A stretch of DNA of 64,000 bases from Advenella sp. S44 (GTDB taxonomy: Bacteria; Pseudomonadota; Gammaproteobacteria; Burkholderiales; Burkholderiaceae_B): positions 1-64,000 of the forward strand of contig NZ_NEXS01000011.1 of NCBI RefSeq assembly GCF_002810445.1. Reading direction: 5' to 3'. Shown piece by piece: positions 41,940-51,400 of this stretch. The stretch's first letter is position 1; the number at the start of each line of letters is the position of its first letter. The notes beneath the pieces are model-generated. The model did no database searches, was not told the origin of the DNA, and saw only the letters and a program-made list of their open reading frames with translations. The translations under genes were made by a program, and so were the position numbers.

Positions 41940-42185
41940 ATGCCAAACTATGTTGCATTATTGCGCGCCGTGAGCGCTGGCGGAACCTGCAAACTGCCGA
42001 TGGCCGAATTGAAAGCCATGTGTATCGCCGAGGGATTCGAAGCGGTCCAAACGTATATCGCCAGCGGTAATGTCGTTTTTTCTACCGAACTATCGGAAGT
42101 CCAGGTAAAGGCGGCGCTTGAAAAGCGGCTGCAAACCTATGCCGACAAGCCCGTTGCTGTACCGCTGGCTGAAGCGCATGGCCCG
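41940..42185 (+). pseudogene. Truncated DUF1697-family gene
   Basis: The first 75-80 codons match the N-terminal half of DUF1697 proteins: NYVALLRAVSAGGTCKLPMAELKAM, then TYIASGNVVF and VKAALEKRLQTYADKPV. After that the frame continues to 42569 without resemblance and runs antisense into the AraC gene. DUF1697 proteins are about 170-180 residues, so roughly half is lost. No function is known for the family. Confidence 0.65.
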
Positions 42186-42380
42186 GCGATTACATTTGCC
42201 ATATCATCCCGAAAATACGATGTAATCGGTTGCCCAGGTCCAACCAGGCCTGCAACCACGCATGCCGTTTCGGTCATCTCAATGCCCGGAGACCGCGCTA
42301 TCAACTGGCCAATACAACCCTCAGGATTACCCACCTTTCCAAGTTCAAAGATGTCCCGGATGCTGCCGGTTCGGTTACGC

Positions 42381-43250
42381 CTACAGCAGCGAATCGATAC
42401 CGTCATCCATCAAATCGACCACGCGCCGGTATTCTCCGGGTGTAATCCCCAGATGCTGACGAAAAAAACGAGTGAAATGCCCCGGTGCCGAAAACCCGAC
42501 ATTATAGGAAATATCGCCGATTCGCATGTCCGGCTTGCAAAGCTCTGCGATCGCAGATTCCACCTTTAGCGCATTGGCGTACACGGCTGGCGTCAAATTG
42601 GTGCAGCGGCGGAACAGTTCGAAGAAATGGGCGCGAGACAACCCGCTTTCGGCCGCCAACTCCGTAAAGTTCTCGCCATAATCCAGGTTCTCGCGCATTC
42701 TGGCCACGGCGCGTCGAATGCGTGGATCCATTGTATTGGATCGCAGGCTGGAAAATAACTGCGAAGAATCGCGAAGGGATGAGTGACGCTCGGCGGTTGC
42801 CATGAACAGGTCGAAAATCCTGCCCTCAAGGATGTCAGATGCAATTTCCTGGGATACCAGCATCTCGGCGGCCAGCGAATTGACCAGCAGCCGCGCGCCA
42901 GCAGGTAGTGCGGCACAGGGCTTGGGAAAAAACTGTGGGTGCCCACTCACGGTGAGCGAGCGCAGCACCTTGCTCAGCCAGGCGGTTTCAAGATACAGCG
43001 CCATCAGGATGCATCGCCCCTCGCCGCTGGGCGTATGCTCATAAGCATGGGGCTCCCAGGCATTGATGAGCACAACACTGTCTTTTGTAAGCGGCTGGCT
43101 TCGTCCCTTGACCAGAAACGAACTGTCGACCCCGCTTATCTTGATCAGGGCGTGGCAATGATGGTGGGCATGAATGACCAGCGGTTTGCTCATATCGAGC
43201 AACGATACGCGGCCAAAGGCGCCTTGAAATATTTTAATCGCCGTTGACAT
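42381..43250 (-). CDS. AraC family transcriptional regulator
   Basis: A 289-residue regulator. The N-terminal cupin-like sensor domain (HAHHHCHALIKISGVDSSFLVKG; VLINAWEPHAYEH) precedes a C-terminal double HTH (FTELAAESGLSRAHFFELFRR and IGDISYNVGFSAPGHFTRFFRQHLGITPGEYRR). The start MSTAIKIFQG is a choice; a start 21 codons earlier is open. It lies downstream of, and on the same strand as, the benE gene and the furoate-type cluster, with a 101-bp gap, so it is a candidate regulator of that cluster. Confidence 0.87.
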   Translation of the reverse strand: MSTAIKIFQGAFGRVSLLDMSKPLVIHAHHHCHALIKISGVDSSFLVKGRSQPLTKDSVVLINAWEPHAYEHTPSGEGRCILMALYLETAWLSKVLRSLTVSGHPQFFPKPCAALPAGARLLVNSLAAEMLVSQEIASDILEGRIFDLFMATAERHSSLRDSSQLFSSLRSNTMDPRIRRAVARMRENLDYGENFTELAAESGLSRAHFFELFRRCTNLTPAVYANALKVESAIAELCKPDMRIGDISYNVGFSAPGHFTRFFRQHLGITPGEYRRVVDLMDDGIDSLL

Positions 43251-43351
43251 GGTACCCAAATGAGAACACCCGCCCGCGCGGGAGGCGACAGACTCAGTAA
43301 GCCTGTCGCACAATATTTGTTAATTATATCAACAATTTGGCGATTAAACGG

Positions 43352-44671
43352 CTAGGCTGCGCCTCGCTCGCCGGACACCTTGGGCAGTTTTTTGGAACCA
43401 GATCCGGGCTCATTACTTTTTTCCAATGTGAGCCTGTCTGCCAGCACAGAGGCGAGCACACCGAATACCAGCGCCCAGAATGGTGCGCTGATACCAAGCA
43501 GGTTGAGCGAACTCATGCCAACAACAAAAGCCACAAAAGCGCCAACCTGATTACCCAGCTTTGGCCCGAATGCTCCCTGCAACGAGCTGAGCAGCACGCC
43601 AATCATTGCCAGGCCGGCAACGACGCCGATCAGGGGTTTGGGCAACGCCATGACAAAAGGAACCGCAAGACCTGCTACCAGGCCAAACGCGCCGAACAGA
43701 ACACCATTGACAATCGTGGCTCCGTAGCGTTTGTCCTTGTCCTCTCCGGCCTGTTCAGAAGCACAAATCGCCGTCATGGGCCCGGCAATATTGGCGTTAT
43801 GTCCACCCATCATGCCGGCAACAATGCCGCCAATACCGCTGATAACTGTCATGGTATTGATAGGCGGTTTGTAACCTTCGGCCATGAGTACGCCGATGGA
43901 CTGCGCATTTTCGGCGCCGATCACCAAGGCGGCCAGTGGCACGGCAATGCCAAAGAATGCCCCTACGCTAAATACGGGAGCAGTGAACTGGGGCATGACA
44001 AAGGCCAGATCCGTTGTGCCGGTCTGCAGTCCCCCTGTGGCCACGGTAATAATCAGTCCGACAACCAGTGCGGCCAGCACCGGCGGAACACGACGCGTCA
44101 GTCGCCCAGTCAAAAAGAAAGCAAGCGCAGCCAGCCCTGCAATCAATGGTGCCGCGCTCACTGCTTCCACTGCACCAATTCCAAAACGTATCATTGCGCC
44201 GGCAATCATCGCCATCACAATTGGCATGGGCACCCAGCGCATGATACGTCCGATCACACCCGTGACACCAAGAATGAGCACCAGCACGCCGGCCATGATA
44301 AAGGCACCCACCGCTTCCTGATATGAAAAGGAGGCGAAGGCGGCAGCCATGATCGCGGCGCCCGGGATAGAGTATGCCCCGGTAATCGGCATACGGTAGC
44401 GCATGCCCATAAAAATACTGATGATGCCGCCCAGCAAATAGATGGCCAGCAACCATGCAACGGTCTGACCGTTGCTCAACTGTCCAGCCTGGGCTGCTCC
44501 GATCACGATCAACGCGGGGCCGGAGCAACCAAAAATGGCGGCGACCAGGCCTGCACTTATCGAATTGAGATTCAACGCGGCAGGCAAGCCTCTTAATCCT
44601 GCAATCCACCCCGGTGCGACCGGATCTTTGTGAGCTTCCTTGCGCTCAACCGCAGATTGTCTTGTATCCAT
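43352..44671 (-). CDS. benE: BenE-family benzoate/H+ symporter
   Basis: A 439-residue inner-membrane protein with about 12 segments. BenE family phrases are clear: GLVAAIFGCSGPALIVIGAA, YRMPITGAYSIPGAAI, GHNANIAGPMTAICASEQAGEDKDKRY. BenE proteins import aromatic carboxylates with protons. Here it follows the five-gene cluster that looks like hmfABCDE, so its natural substrate may be 2-furoate (a small aromatic acid) and not benzoate; no benzoate-degrading genes are in the window. The name follows the family, the substrate is inference. Confidence 0.88.
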   Translation of the reverse strand: MDTRQSAVERKEAHKDPVAPGWIAGLRGLPAALNLNSISAGLVAAIFGCSGPALIVIGAAQAGQLSNGQTVAWLLAIYLLGGIISIFMGMRYRMPITGAYSIPGAAIMAAAFASFSYQEAVGAFIMAGVLVLILGVTGVIGRIMRWVPMPIVMAMIAGAMIRFGIGAVEAVSAAPLIAGLAALAFFLTGRLTRRVPPVLAALVVGLIITVATGGLQTGTTDLAFVMPQFTAPVFSVGAFFGIAVPLAALVIGAENAQSIGVLMAEGYKPPINTMTVISGIGGIVAGMMGGHNANIAGPMTAICASEQAGEDKDKRYGATIVNGVLFGAFGLVAGLAVPFVMALPKPLIGVVAGLAMIGVLLSSLQGAFGPKLGNQVGAFVAFVVGMSSLNLLGISAPFWALVFGVLASVLADRLTLEKSNEPGSGSKKLPKVSGERGAA

Positions 44672-44683
44672 ACTTGTCTCCTG

Positions 44684-44714
44684 AAAGGCTCGATATTGAT
44701 CGAGCCTTTTGTTG
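44684..44714. terminator. Strong hairpin between the furoate-type operon and benE
   Basis: A perfect 11-bp stem AAAGGCTCGAT / ATCGAGCCTTT with a 4-base loop. On the minus strand it falls after the crotonase gene and is followed by TTTC and directly by the CAGGAGA ribosome site of benE. It may terminate the upstream operon, or act as a partial stop or attenuator that sets benE expression lower than the enzymes. Confidence 0.65.
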
Positions 44715-44757
44715 TAACCGGCATGCCCGTGCCTTGCCGGCCGGCGTGCCGGATGTT

Positions 44758-45564
44758 TTATTTGCCCGTGAAATTGGCCTTACGCTTGCCGTGGAACGCT
44801 TCCACCCCTTCACGGAAGTCCTCTGAACTGCGCAAGCGGCTATAGCAATGACCTTCCAGTTCGATGGCGGTCGTCAGCGAAGCGTCCTCGCTGTCATTCA
44901 GTAATTTTTTGGCGGTGCGTTGTGCGAGCGGGGAAAACTTCAACAGTTCTGCCACCAATTTGTCAGTCGCCGCTTCAAGCTGATCATCCTGTACACACTC
45001 CAGCGCCAGCCCCCAGTCATACGCCTGCGGACCGGGGATGCGGCGTGAACGCATGACGATGTCCTTGGTGCGACCGATACCCACCATTTTTTGCAACCGG
45101 GCCGAGCCGCCGGAGCCTGGGATTTGCCCCAGTTTTTGCTCTGGCAGCGCATATTGCGTTGTCGTAGTCACGATACGAAAATCGCAGGCCAGCGAAATTT
45201 CAAACCCCACCCCGAAACAATAGCCGCGGTTGGCCGCGATCACCGGTTTGGAGCAACGCTCAGGCGAGGCAATATTCCAGGCCAGCTTGGAGACATGCTC
45301 GGGCGAGGCATCCAGAAAACCGCGAATATCGCCGCCGCTGGAAAAATGCTCGCCCTCCGAGCGCAAAACAATGACACGCACATCATCATTGGCGTCCAGA
45401 GCTTCGAAAACCAGACGCAATTGCTCGCGCTGCGGCATGGAAATGATATTAAATGGTGGTCGCTGCAGCACAATGTCTGCACGCTGTCCGGCCGGATCGA
45501 TATCGACCCGGAAGCCATCCAGTTGCTCCAGCAGGTCGTGCGCAGGGTGTTTAATTTGAGTCAT
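44758..45564 (-). CDS. hmfE: Enoyl-CoA hydratase/isomerase family, probable 2-oxoglutaryl-CoA hydrolase (HmfE)
   Basis: A 268-residue crotonase-fold protein. The oxyanion-hole regions are FSSGGDIRGFL and YCFGVGFEISLACDFRIV, and the conserved acidic residue lies in ALPEQKLGQIPGSGG. It is the fifth gene in the order molybdenum-enzyme large, FAD and FeS subunits, CoA ligase, crotonase, which is the hmfABCDE arrangement of Cupriavidus basilensis HMF14. There HmfE hydrolyses 2-oxoglutaryl-CoA at the end of the furoate pathway. Without that context only the superfamily would be safe. Confidence 0.75.
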   Translation of the reverse strand: MTQIKHPAHDLLEQLDGFRVDIDPAGQRADIVLQRPPFNIISMPQREQLRLVFEALDANDDVRVIVLRSEGEHFSSGGDIRGFLDASPEHVSKLAWNIASPERCSKPVIAANRGYCFGVGFEISLACDFRIVTTTTQYALPEQKLGQIPGSGGSARLQKMVGIGRTKDIVMRSRRIPGPQAYDWGLALECVQDDQLEAATDKLVAELLKFSPLAQRTAKKLLNDSEDASLTTAIELEGHCYSRLRSSEDFREGVEAFHGKRKANFTGK

Positions 45565-45585
45565 TCGGTAATCCTTATTTAAATT

Positions 45586-47139
45586 TCAATTAGTCAGATC
45601 GATGGCAGGCGTGCAATCGGTATCGGCTTCATACTCACCGGACACTAACTTGCGACGCAGAATTTTTCCAACGGGGGATTTGGGTAAGGCGGCCACAAAA
45701 ACGTATTCGCGCGGCCGCTTAAAGTTGGCCAGGTCAGTGGACCGGCAGTACCGGTCAAGCTCCTGCGCGTCCACTTTTGCCTGACGTTTGACGAATGCAA
45801 CCACCCGGTGGCCCCATCGTTCATCCTTGACGCCGGCCACGGCAACTTCATCGACCGCAGGGTGCAGGGAAATCACAGATTCGATATCCACCGGCGAGAT
45901 GTTTTCTCCACCACTGATAATCATGTCGTCCACACGTCCGCTAACGAACAGTTCGCCATCGGGATCGTAATAGCCAATATCACCAGTGAAATACCAGTGG
46001 CCGATCAGTGATTTTTCGTTGGCGTCCGGCCGATTCCAGTATCCTTCGAACGCCTCGTCGCCATCCAGATGGGCAATGATCTGCCCCTCTTCCATGGCTT
46101 GAACCCGTTCCTCCGGATTGCTGCTGCCAAGCCTGATGACACGCAAACGGCAATTGATGGCCGCGCGACCGCAGGAGCCAGCCTTGAGCCGCGCATTCTG
46201 GGTAATTGCCATGGTGTAGACTTCAGAACTGCCATAGTGATTCACAAACAGATCGGGAGCAAACGCCTTGTCGATGCGACGCAATAGCGCTTCGGACATT
46301 GGCGCACCGGCAAATCCTAGCTTGCGTACGCGACTGACGTCAGTAGCAGAAAATTGGGGATGCGACAGCATATCGTGATAGAGCGTGGGCACCAGGTACA
46401 GGTTGGTCACGCCTTCAGCTTCAATCAGCGACAGCGCCTGGGCCACATCGAATTTGGGCATGCACACGAAACTCCCGTCAATGAGCGCCATGGAGAGCAA
46501 AGAGCGCACGCCCATGGTGTGATAAAGCGGCATGACGCCCAGGGTACATTCCCCATAGGCGTACAGGTTCTGTGCAACGTGAGCCACAGCCGCGGCGCGC
46601 TCGTGCCGATGCCTGCGCGGCACCCCCTTGGGCTTGCCCGTGGTGCCCGAGGTATAAAGCATGAGCGAGACGTCTTGCGCACTGGCGCGCGATGTGCCTT
46701 CGATCGGCGTGGCCGCCAGCAACTGTTCGAACCGCAGGCTGCCAGGCGCACCCTGACCAACGGCGATCGCACCGATCGTCGACATGGCCTTGGCGCCTCG
46801 CACCGCCTCGATGCAGGAATCGTCGTAGATGATCAATTTGGCGGTTGAGTCGACAATACAGTAATCGATCTCGTCAGCCTTGGACCGCCAGTTCAGCGGC
46901 GTTACGATCGCGCCAAGCAACTGGCAGGCCCAGTGCACGGTCGCCATCTCCCAGCGATTCTGCATCACCACCAGCAGATGATCACCGTGTCCAAGCCCCT
47001 GTTTCTCCAGACCGCCCGCAACAGCCTTGATCGTTTCAAACCATTGCGCATAAGTCAGCCGCTTTCCCTCGGCCACCAGGGCCAGCGCGTTCGGGTTGCG
47101 TTCAACACTTTGGATAAAAGTGCTTCCCAGATCAAGCAT
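45586..47139 (-). CDS. hmfD: AMP-dependent acyl-CoA synthetase, probable 2-furoate--CoA ligase (HmfD)
   Basis: A 517-residue adenylate-forming ligase. The AMP-binding P-loop is LMLYTSGTTGKPKG, the A5 motif region VNHYGSSEVYT, A7/A8 GHWYFTGDIGYYDPDG...GRVDDMIISGGENISP, and the A10 lysine is in PKSPVGKILRRKL. It resembles aryl-CoA ligases such as 4-chlorobenzoate-CoA ligase. It overlaps the FeS subunit gene by 8 bp. In the hmf order it activates 2-furoate to 2-furoyl-CoA with ATP before hydroxylation by the molybdenum enzyme. Confidence 0.8.
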   Translation of the reverse strand: MLDLGSTFIQSVERNPNALALVAEGKRLTYAQWFETIKAVAGGLEKQGLGHGDHLLVVMQNRWEMATVHWACQLLGAIVTPLNWRSKADEIDYCIVDSTAKLIIYDDSCIEAVRGAKAMSTIGAIAVGQGAPGSLRFEQLLAATPIEGTSRASAQDVSLMLYTSGTTGKPKGVPRRHRHERAAAVAHVAQNLYAYGECTLGVMPLYHTMGVRSLLSMALIDGSFVCMPKFDVAQALSLIEAEGVTNLYLVPTLYHDMLSHPQFSATDVSRVRKLGFAGAPMSEALLRRIDKAFAPDLFVNHYGSSEVYTMAITQNARLKAGSCGRAAINCRLRVIRLGSSNPEERVQAMEEGQIIAHLDGDEAFEGYWNRPDANEKSLIGHWYFTGDIGYYDPDGELFVSGRVDDMIISGGENISPVDIESVISLHPAVDEVAVAGVKDERWGHRVVAFVKRQAKVDAQELDRYCRSTDLANFKRPREYVFVAALPKSPVGKILRRKLVSGEYEADTDCTPAIDLTN

Positions 47140-47644
47140 GTGAAGTCTCCGATTTTTCAGTTTTCAATTGGTTAGCCACATCAAGGATGGCCTCTACTAT
47201 CGGTGTATATCCGGTGCACCGGCACAGGTGCCCGGACAGCATGTCGCGAACCTGCTCTTCGGTCGGGTCGGCAAGCCGCTCAAGGAAATCGACACAGGAC
47301 ATAAGAATGCCGGCTGTGCAAAAGCCGCATTGCAAAGCGTGGTGTTTCTTGAAAGCCTGCTGCAGAGCACCAAGCGTGCCGTCGTGGTTGCCCAGGCCCT
47401 CGACCGTGCGCAGATCGCAACCGTCCACCTGGCGGGCCAGGCACAGGCAGGACCGCGTGGCAACGCCATCAATCTGTACCGTGCATGCGCCGCAGACACC
47501 GTGCTCACAGCCTACATGGGTGCCAGTGGCCCCCAATTCGTGCCGGATGAAATCAGACAGCAGCATGCGGCTTTCTGCGTGACCAGTACGGGCGACACCG
47601 TTGACCGTAACGTTAATGGGATGCCTGGTACGTTGTTCCGACAT
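47132..47644 (-). CDS. hmfC: (2Fe-2S) small subunit of molybdenum hydroxylase, probable furoyl-CoA dehydrogenase (HmfC)
   Basis: A 170-residue electron-transfer subunit with two [2Fe-2S] domains. Plant-ferredoxin-type ligands are C46, C51, C54 and C66 (GCEHGVCGACTV); the second cluster uses C106, C109, C141 and C143 (CGFCTAG, CRCTGY). Length is the family norm. It passes electrons from the molybdenum centre to the FAD subunit, whose gene ends 2 bases before this one starts. Confidence 0.85.
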   Translation of the reverse strand: MSEQRTRHPINVTVNGVARTGHAESRMLLSDFIRHELGATGTHVGCEHGVCGACTVQIDGVATRSCLCLARQVDGCDLRTVEGLGNHDGTLGALQQAFKKHHALQCGFCTAGILMSCVDFLERLADPTEEQVRDMLSGHLCRCTGYTPIVEAILDVANQLKTEKSETSHA

Positions 47645-47646
47645 AA

Positions 47647-48486
47647 CTAGTCCTTGTTTTTTTCACAGCGGGAAAGCGCCGTTTCGATTGTGTGCTGCCC
47701 CAGCTCGCGCACCAGGTGACGCCGGTATGCTGCCGAAGCATGCTGATCGTCCTGAGCATCCAGTTGCCAGGCCAGGTCATTCAATGTTTCCGTGAACGAC
47801 GCCTGGTCATTGCGTGCCCATTGCACAACGACCGGCTTGTCGGCAACCCCGCCAATGCCCAGCCGTATCCTTTCCGGCCCCGCATCCACGGCGCATGCCA
47901 CAATCGCGAAATCGCCACGGCGCAACGCAAATTCATCAAACGCGTAGCCATGTCCGGCCTTGGCCACCGGAAAGCGCACTTCGGTCACCAGTTCATCAGC
48001 CTTTCTGGCAGTGGTGAGCATGCCTTGCTGGTACTGCGCCGCATCCAGCTTGCGCGCGCCTTGCCGTGAGCGCAGCACAACCTGGCCGCCAAGGGTTGCA
48101 AGACACAAGGGCAGCTCTGCACTGGGGTCCGCGTGCGCAATAGAACCGGCAATGGTTCCCCGATTGCGGATTTGATAGTGAGAGATAAACGGGATCGCCT
48201 CTGCCAGCATGGGGACGGCCCGGGCCAGATCGGGCCAATATTGCAGTTGGGCCTGTGTGGTGCTGGCGCCAATACACAGCATGCCTTTTTCCTGACGGAC
48301 GAACTTGAGTTCCTCACACCGCGATATATCCAACAGATAAGCAGGCTGGGCCAGCCGCATGTTCAGCAGGATGACAAGCGATTGTCCGCCAGCCAGTATG
48401 CGTGCGTTTTCTCCTGCCTCATGCAGCCATTGCACTGCCTCGGAAACCTTGTCAACGCGCTTGTATTCAAATGCCAGTGGCTTCAT
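47647..48486 (-). CDS. hmfB: FAD-binding medium subunit of molybdenum hydroxylase, probable furoyl-CoA dehydrogenase (HmfB)
   Basis: A 279-residue CoxM-type flavoprotein. The FAD motifs are ARILAGGQSLVILLNMRLAQP near the N-terminus and QIRNRGTIAGSIAHADPSAELP, with LGIGGVADKPV in the C-terminal domain. Its start overlaps the stop of the large subunit (ATGA), and the small subunit follows. It takes electrons from the FeS subunit and passes them to an acceptor. Confidence 0.85.
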   Translation of the reverse strand: MKPLAFEYKRVDKVSEAVQWLHEAGENARILAGGQSLVILLNMRLAQPAYLLDISRCEELKFVRQEKGMLCIGASTTQAQLQYWPDLARAVPMLAEAIPFISHYQIRNRGTIAGSIAHADPSAELPLCLATLGGQVVLRSRQGARKLDAAQYQQGMLTTARKADELVTEVRFPVAKAGHGYAFDEFALRRGDFAIVACAVDAGPERIRLGIGGVADKPVVVQWARNDQASFTETLNDLAWQLDAQDDQHASAAYRRHLVRELGQHTIETALSRCEKNKD

Positions 48487-51400
48487 TTTTTAATCCTCAG
48501 AAACCGCAACACGCGGTGCCAGACGCCTTCCGAGCCGCTAGCGGTGTCCTGCCCCGATGCCTGACGGCCAAGCTGCTCGAATAGTTGACCCAGCACCATG
48601 CGGGCCGCGCCTTCGAGCATGCGCCCCCCCACAGCAGCAACCTTGCCCTGAACTTCGGCTTCATACTGGTATTTCATCAGCGTGCCTTGCTCATTGGCCT
48701 GCAGCACAATGTCGCCGCCGCCTTCTGCGCCACCAAGCGATGAGACGCCTTTACCCTGCAAATGGAGTGAATGCGGCCGGTCGATATTGGTCAGGGAGAT
48801 CGTGGCTTCATAGCGCGCCTTGATCATCCCGATGCTGATCGTCACGTCGGCGCGGTATTGGTTTTCGCCGATGCGCTGCAGTTCCCGGCAGCCTGGAATC
48901 ACCTTGGCCAGCGCTTGCGGATCCATCAGTACATCGAATACTTTGTCGGGCGAAGCAGGGATCTGCGTACTTCCCGATGCGGACAACGCGTGTCCGCGTC
49001 CGGTTTTTTTGGCCGGCTTATGCACTTGCACGTCGCCAGACGGTGCCGGATCGTCAAAGCCGATAAGATCGAGCACCCGGTTCGGGGTCAGCGGCAGGCG
49101 GATATCCGGCTGTCTGCCCAACGGGCTTAATGCATCAGCCACGGCGTTCGCAATACACACGGGCGTGCTCATATTGTTGCCTTCGCCCAGGCCCTTTGCG
49201 CCCAGCGGGGTGAACGGACTGGGCGTTTCCAGATGCACAATGACAGGATCGGGCACTTCGTAGCTTGTAGGCACGAGGTAATCAGCAAAGGTACCGGACT
49301 GAAACCCACCATCGTCGCCATAGCGAAATTCCTCAAGCAAGGCGGCTCCCAATCCCTGGGCAAACGCGCCCCGGATTTGTCCGTCTGCCATGGCGGGATT
49401 CAGGATTTTGCCTGCGTCGTGGGCGGTCACATATCGGTCAATCGTGACGCGCCCGGTCTTGCGGTCAATTTCGACCGCACAAATATCGAAGGCAAAACCA
49501 TAGGCAGCCGACGTATTGACACGGTCGTCTTCAGTAGGCGCGCCCAACGACTCGGGCGTCCAGAACTCGGTCACCCTCATGCCAGGGGCCATCCCTTCAG
49601 GCAGCTCGGCAGGCGCCCAGTGAGCGCTGCTGGCCAGCCTTGCAAACGGTATTGCCTTGTCCGCCTGGCCCTTGCGAAACACTAACCCGTCTTCAAATGC
49701 CATGTCCGAAGCCTCGCCACCAAGCTGGTGGGCAGCCATGTCGGCCATTTTTGCCTTCAGCCGCGTTGCCGCCAGGTGAACCGTTCCAGCAACCGCGCCG
49801 GCAAACCGGCTGGAGTAGTTGCCGGCGGCAACCGACCAGGCATCCTTGTCCGTATCGAAATCCACATTGACGTGGATATCCTTCGGCTGCAGACCGAACA
49901 CATCTGCCACTACCTGGGCGCATACCGTGACATGGCCTTGTCCTGCCGGAGAGGATGCAATAATCACTGTCACGCTGCCCAGTAAATCGATATTGACTGT
50001 CGCCGTTGCGATGCCGCCATTCTTGGGGCCTGCCTTGGCCCGCTGCTGCGGCGTCAGCGCAACCGTGATGTAGCCCATATTGGAAATCGACGGCTCGACA
50101 ATGGCCGCATAGCCAATGCCATACAGTTTTCCCTGAGCGCGCGCCTGATCCCTTCGTTGCAATAGTTCTTCAAGTCCACCCTGTGCAATGGCCGCATCCA
50201 TGGCTTGCTGATAATCGCCAGAATCAAGCAGTGCGCCTGCCGCTGCCCGATACGGAAATTGATCCGCCTGGATAAAATTGCGTCGGTAGACGTCCAGCGG
50301 ATCCATCTTCAGATGCTGCGCAATCCGCTGCACCATGCGCTCAAGGGCAAAGTAAACCTGCGGGCCGCCGAATCCGCGCACCAGGCCCGAAGGCATCTTG
50401 TTCGTGACAACCACAAGGTTGCGCACCTGCAAGTCGGCGATACGGTAAGCCCCGGTCAATATGCCGTGCATGCGGTAAAAGGTGGCTGGCTCGGGCGCCC
50501 TCAGGTAGGCACCCACGTCGTCCATCTGGTCCAGGTCAAGCGCCCGAATCCTGCCATCACTGTCAAAAGCAGCCTTGATGGTGGCTTTTCGGCCGTTTGC
50601 CGCCGTTGCCGCGCTCAGATGTTCGAGCCGGTCCTCAACCCACTTGACTGGTGCGCCACCGGCCTTGCGGGAAGCCAGGCACATCAGAACCACCGCGGTA
50701 AACACAGCTTGCTTGACGCCAAAACTGCCGCCTGAGTCAGGTGCAGAACGATGCCGCAGACGATTGCCGGGCACCTGTAGCGCCAGCGACATGACCGCGT
50801 GCATGGAAAACGGTCCCATAAAGTTCGAACAGACGTCATATCCCGCCTCGCCCGCCAGGTGCTCGGCGATCACGACGCCGCATTCGATCGGCGTACAGGA
50901 GTTGCGCGGATATTCAATATTGAGCGACAGGGTATGCTCCGCCTCGCGAAAACGCGATTCCGGGTCCCCGTAAGTGAACTGGCGCTCATGAAGCACATTC
51001 GTGCCCACGGCTTCATGCAGTATTGCAGCGTCGTCTGACATGGCCCCGTCTATGCTGCTGACGGCCGGCAAGGCCTCAAATTCGATCTTAATACCGTCCA
51101 GGGCGTCCTCTGCCAGATAACGGTCTTCAGCAATGACAACTGCAATCGGCTCGCCAACGTAACGAACCTTGTCCATGGCCAGCGCCCACATTTCCATGGG
51201 CATTTTTACCCCATTGATGAACGGTCGCGACCATGCCCGCACATCGTCAGGCGTGAGCACCGCCCTGACGCCGGGCATTTTTTCCGCCTGCGAAACGTCA
51301 ATGGATTTGATGCGTGCGTGAGGGTAGCTGGAGCGATACACCGCCGCATGCAGAGTGCCTGGCTTGACCGCCAGGTCGTCGCCGAAGCGACCCCTTCCGG

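Noticed and set aside
43337-44326. 329-codon plus-strand open frame antisense to benE
   Set aside because: Its His/Gln/Asn-rich translation is typical of a shadow frame; benE on the other strand matches a known family over its whole length.
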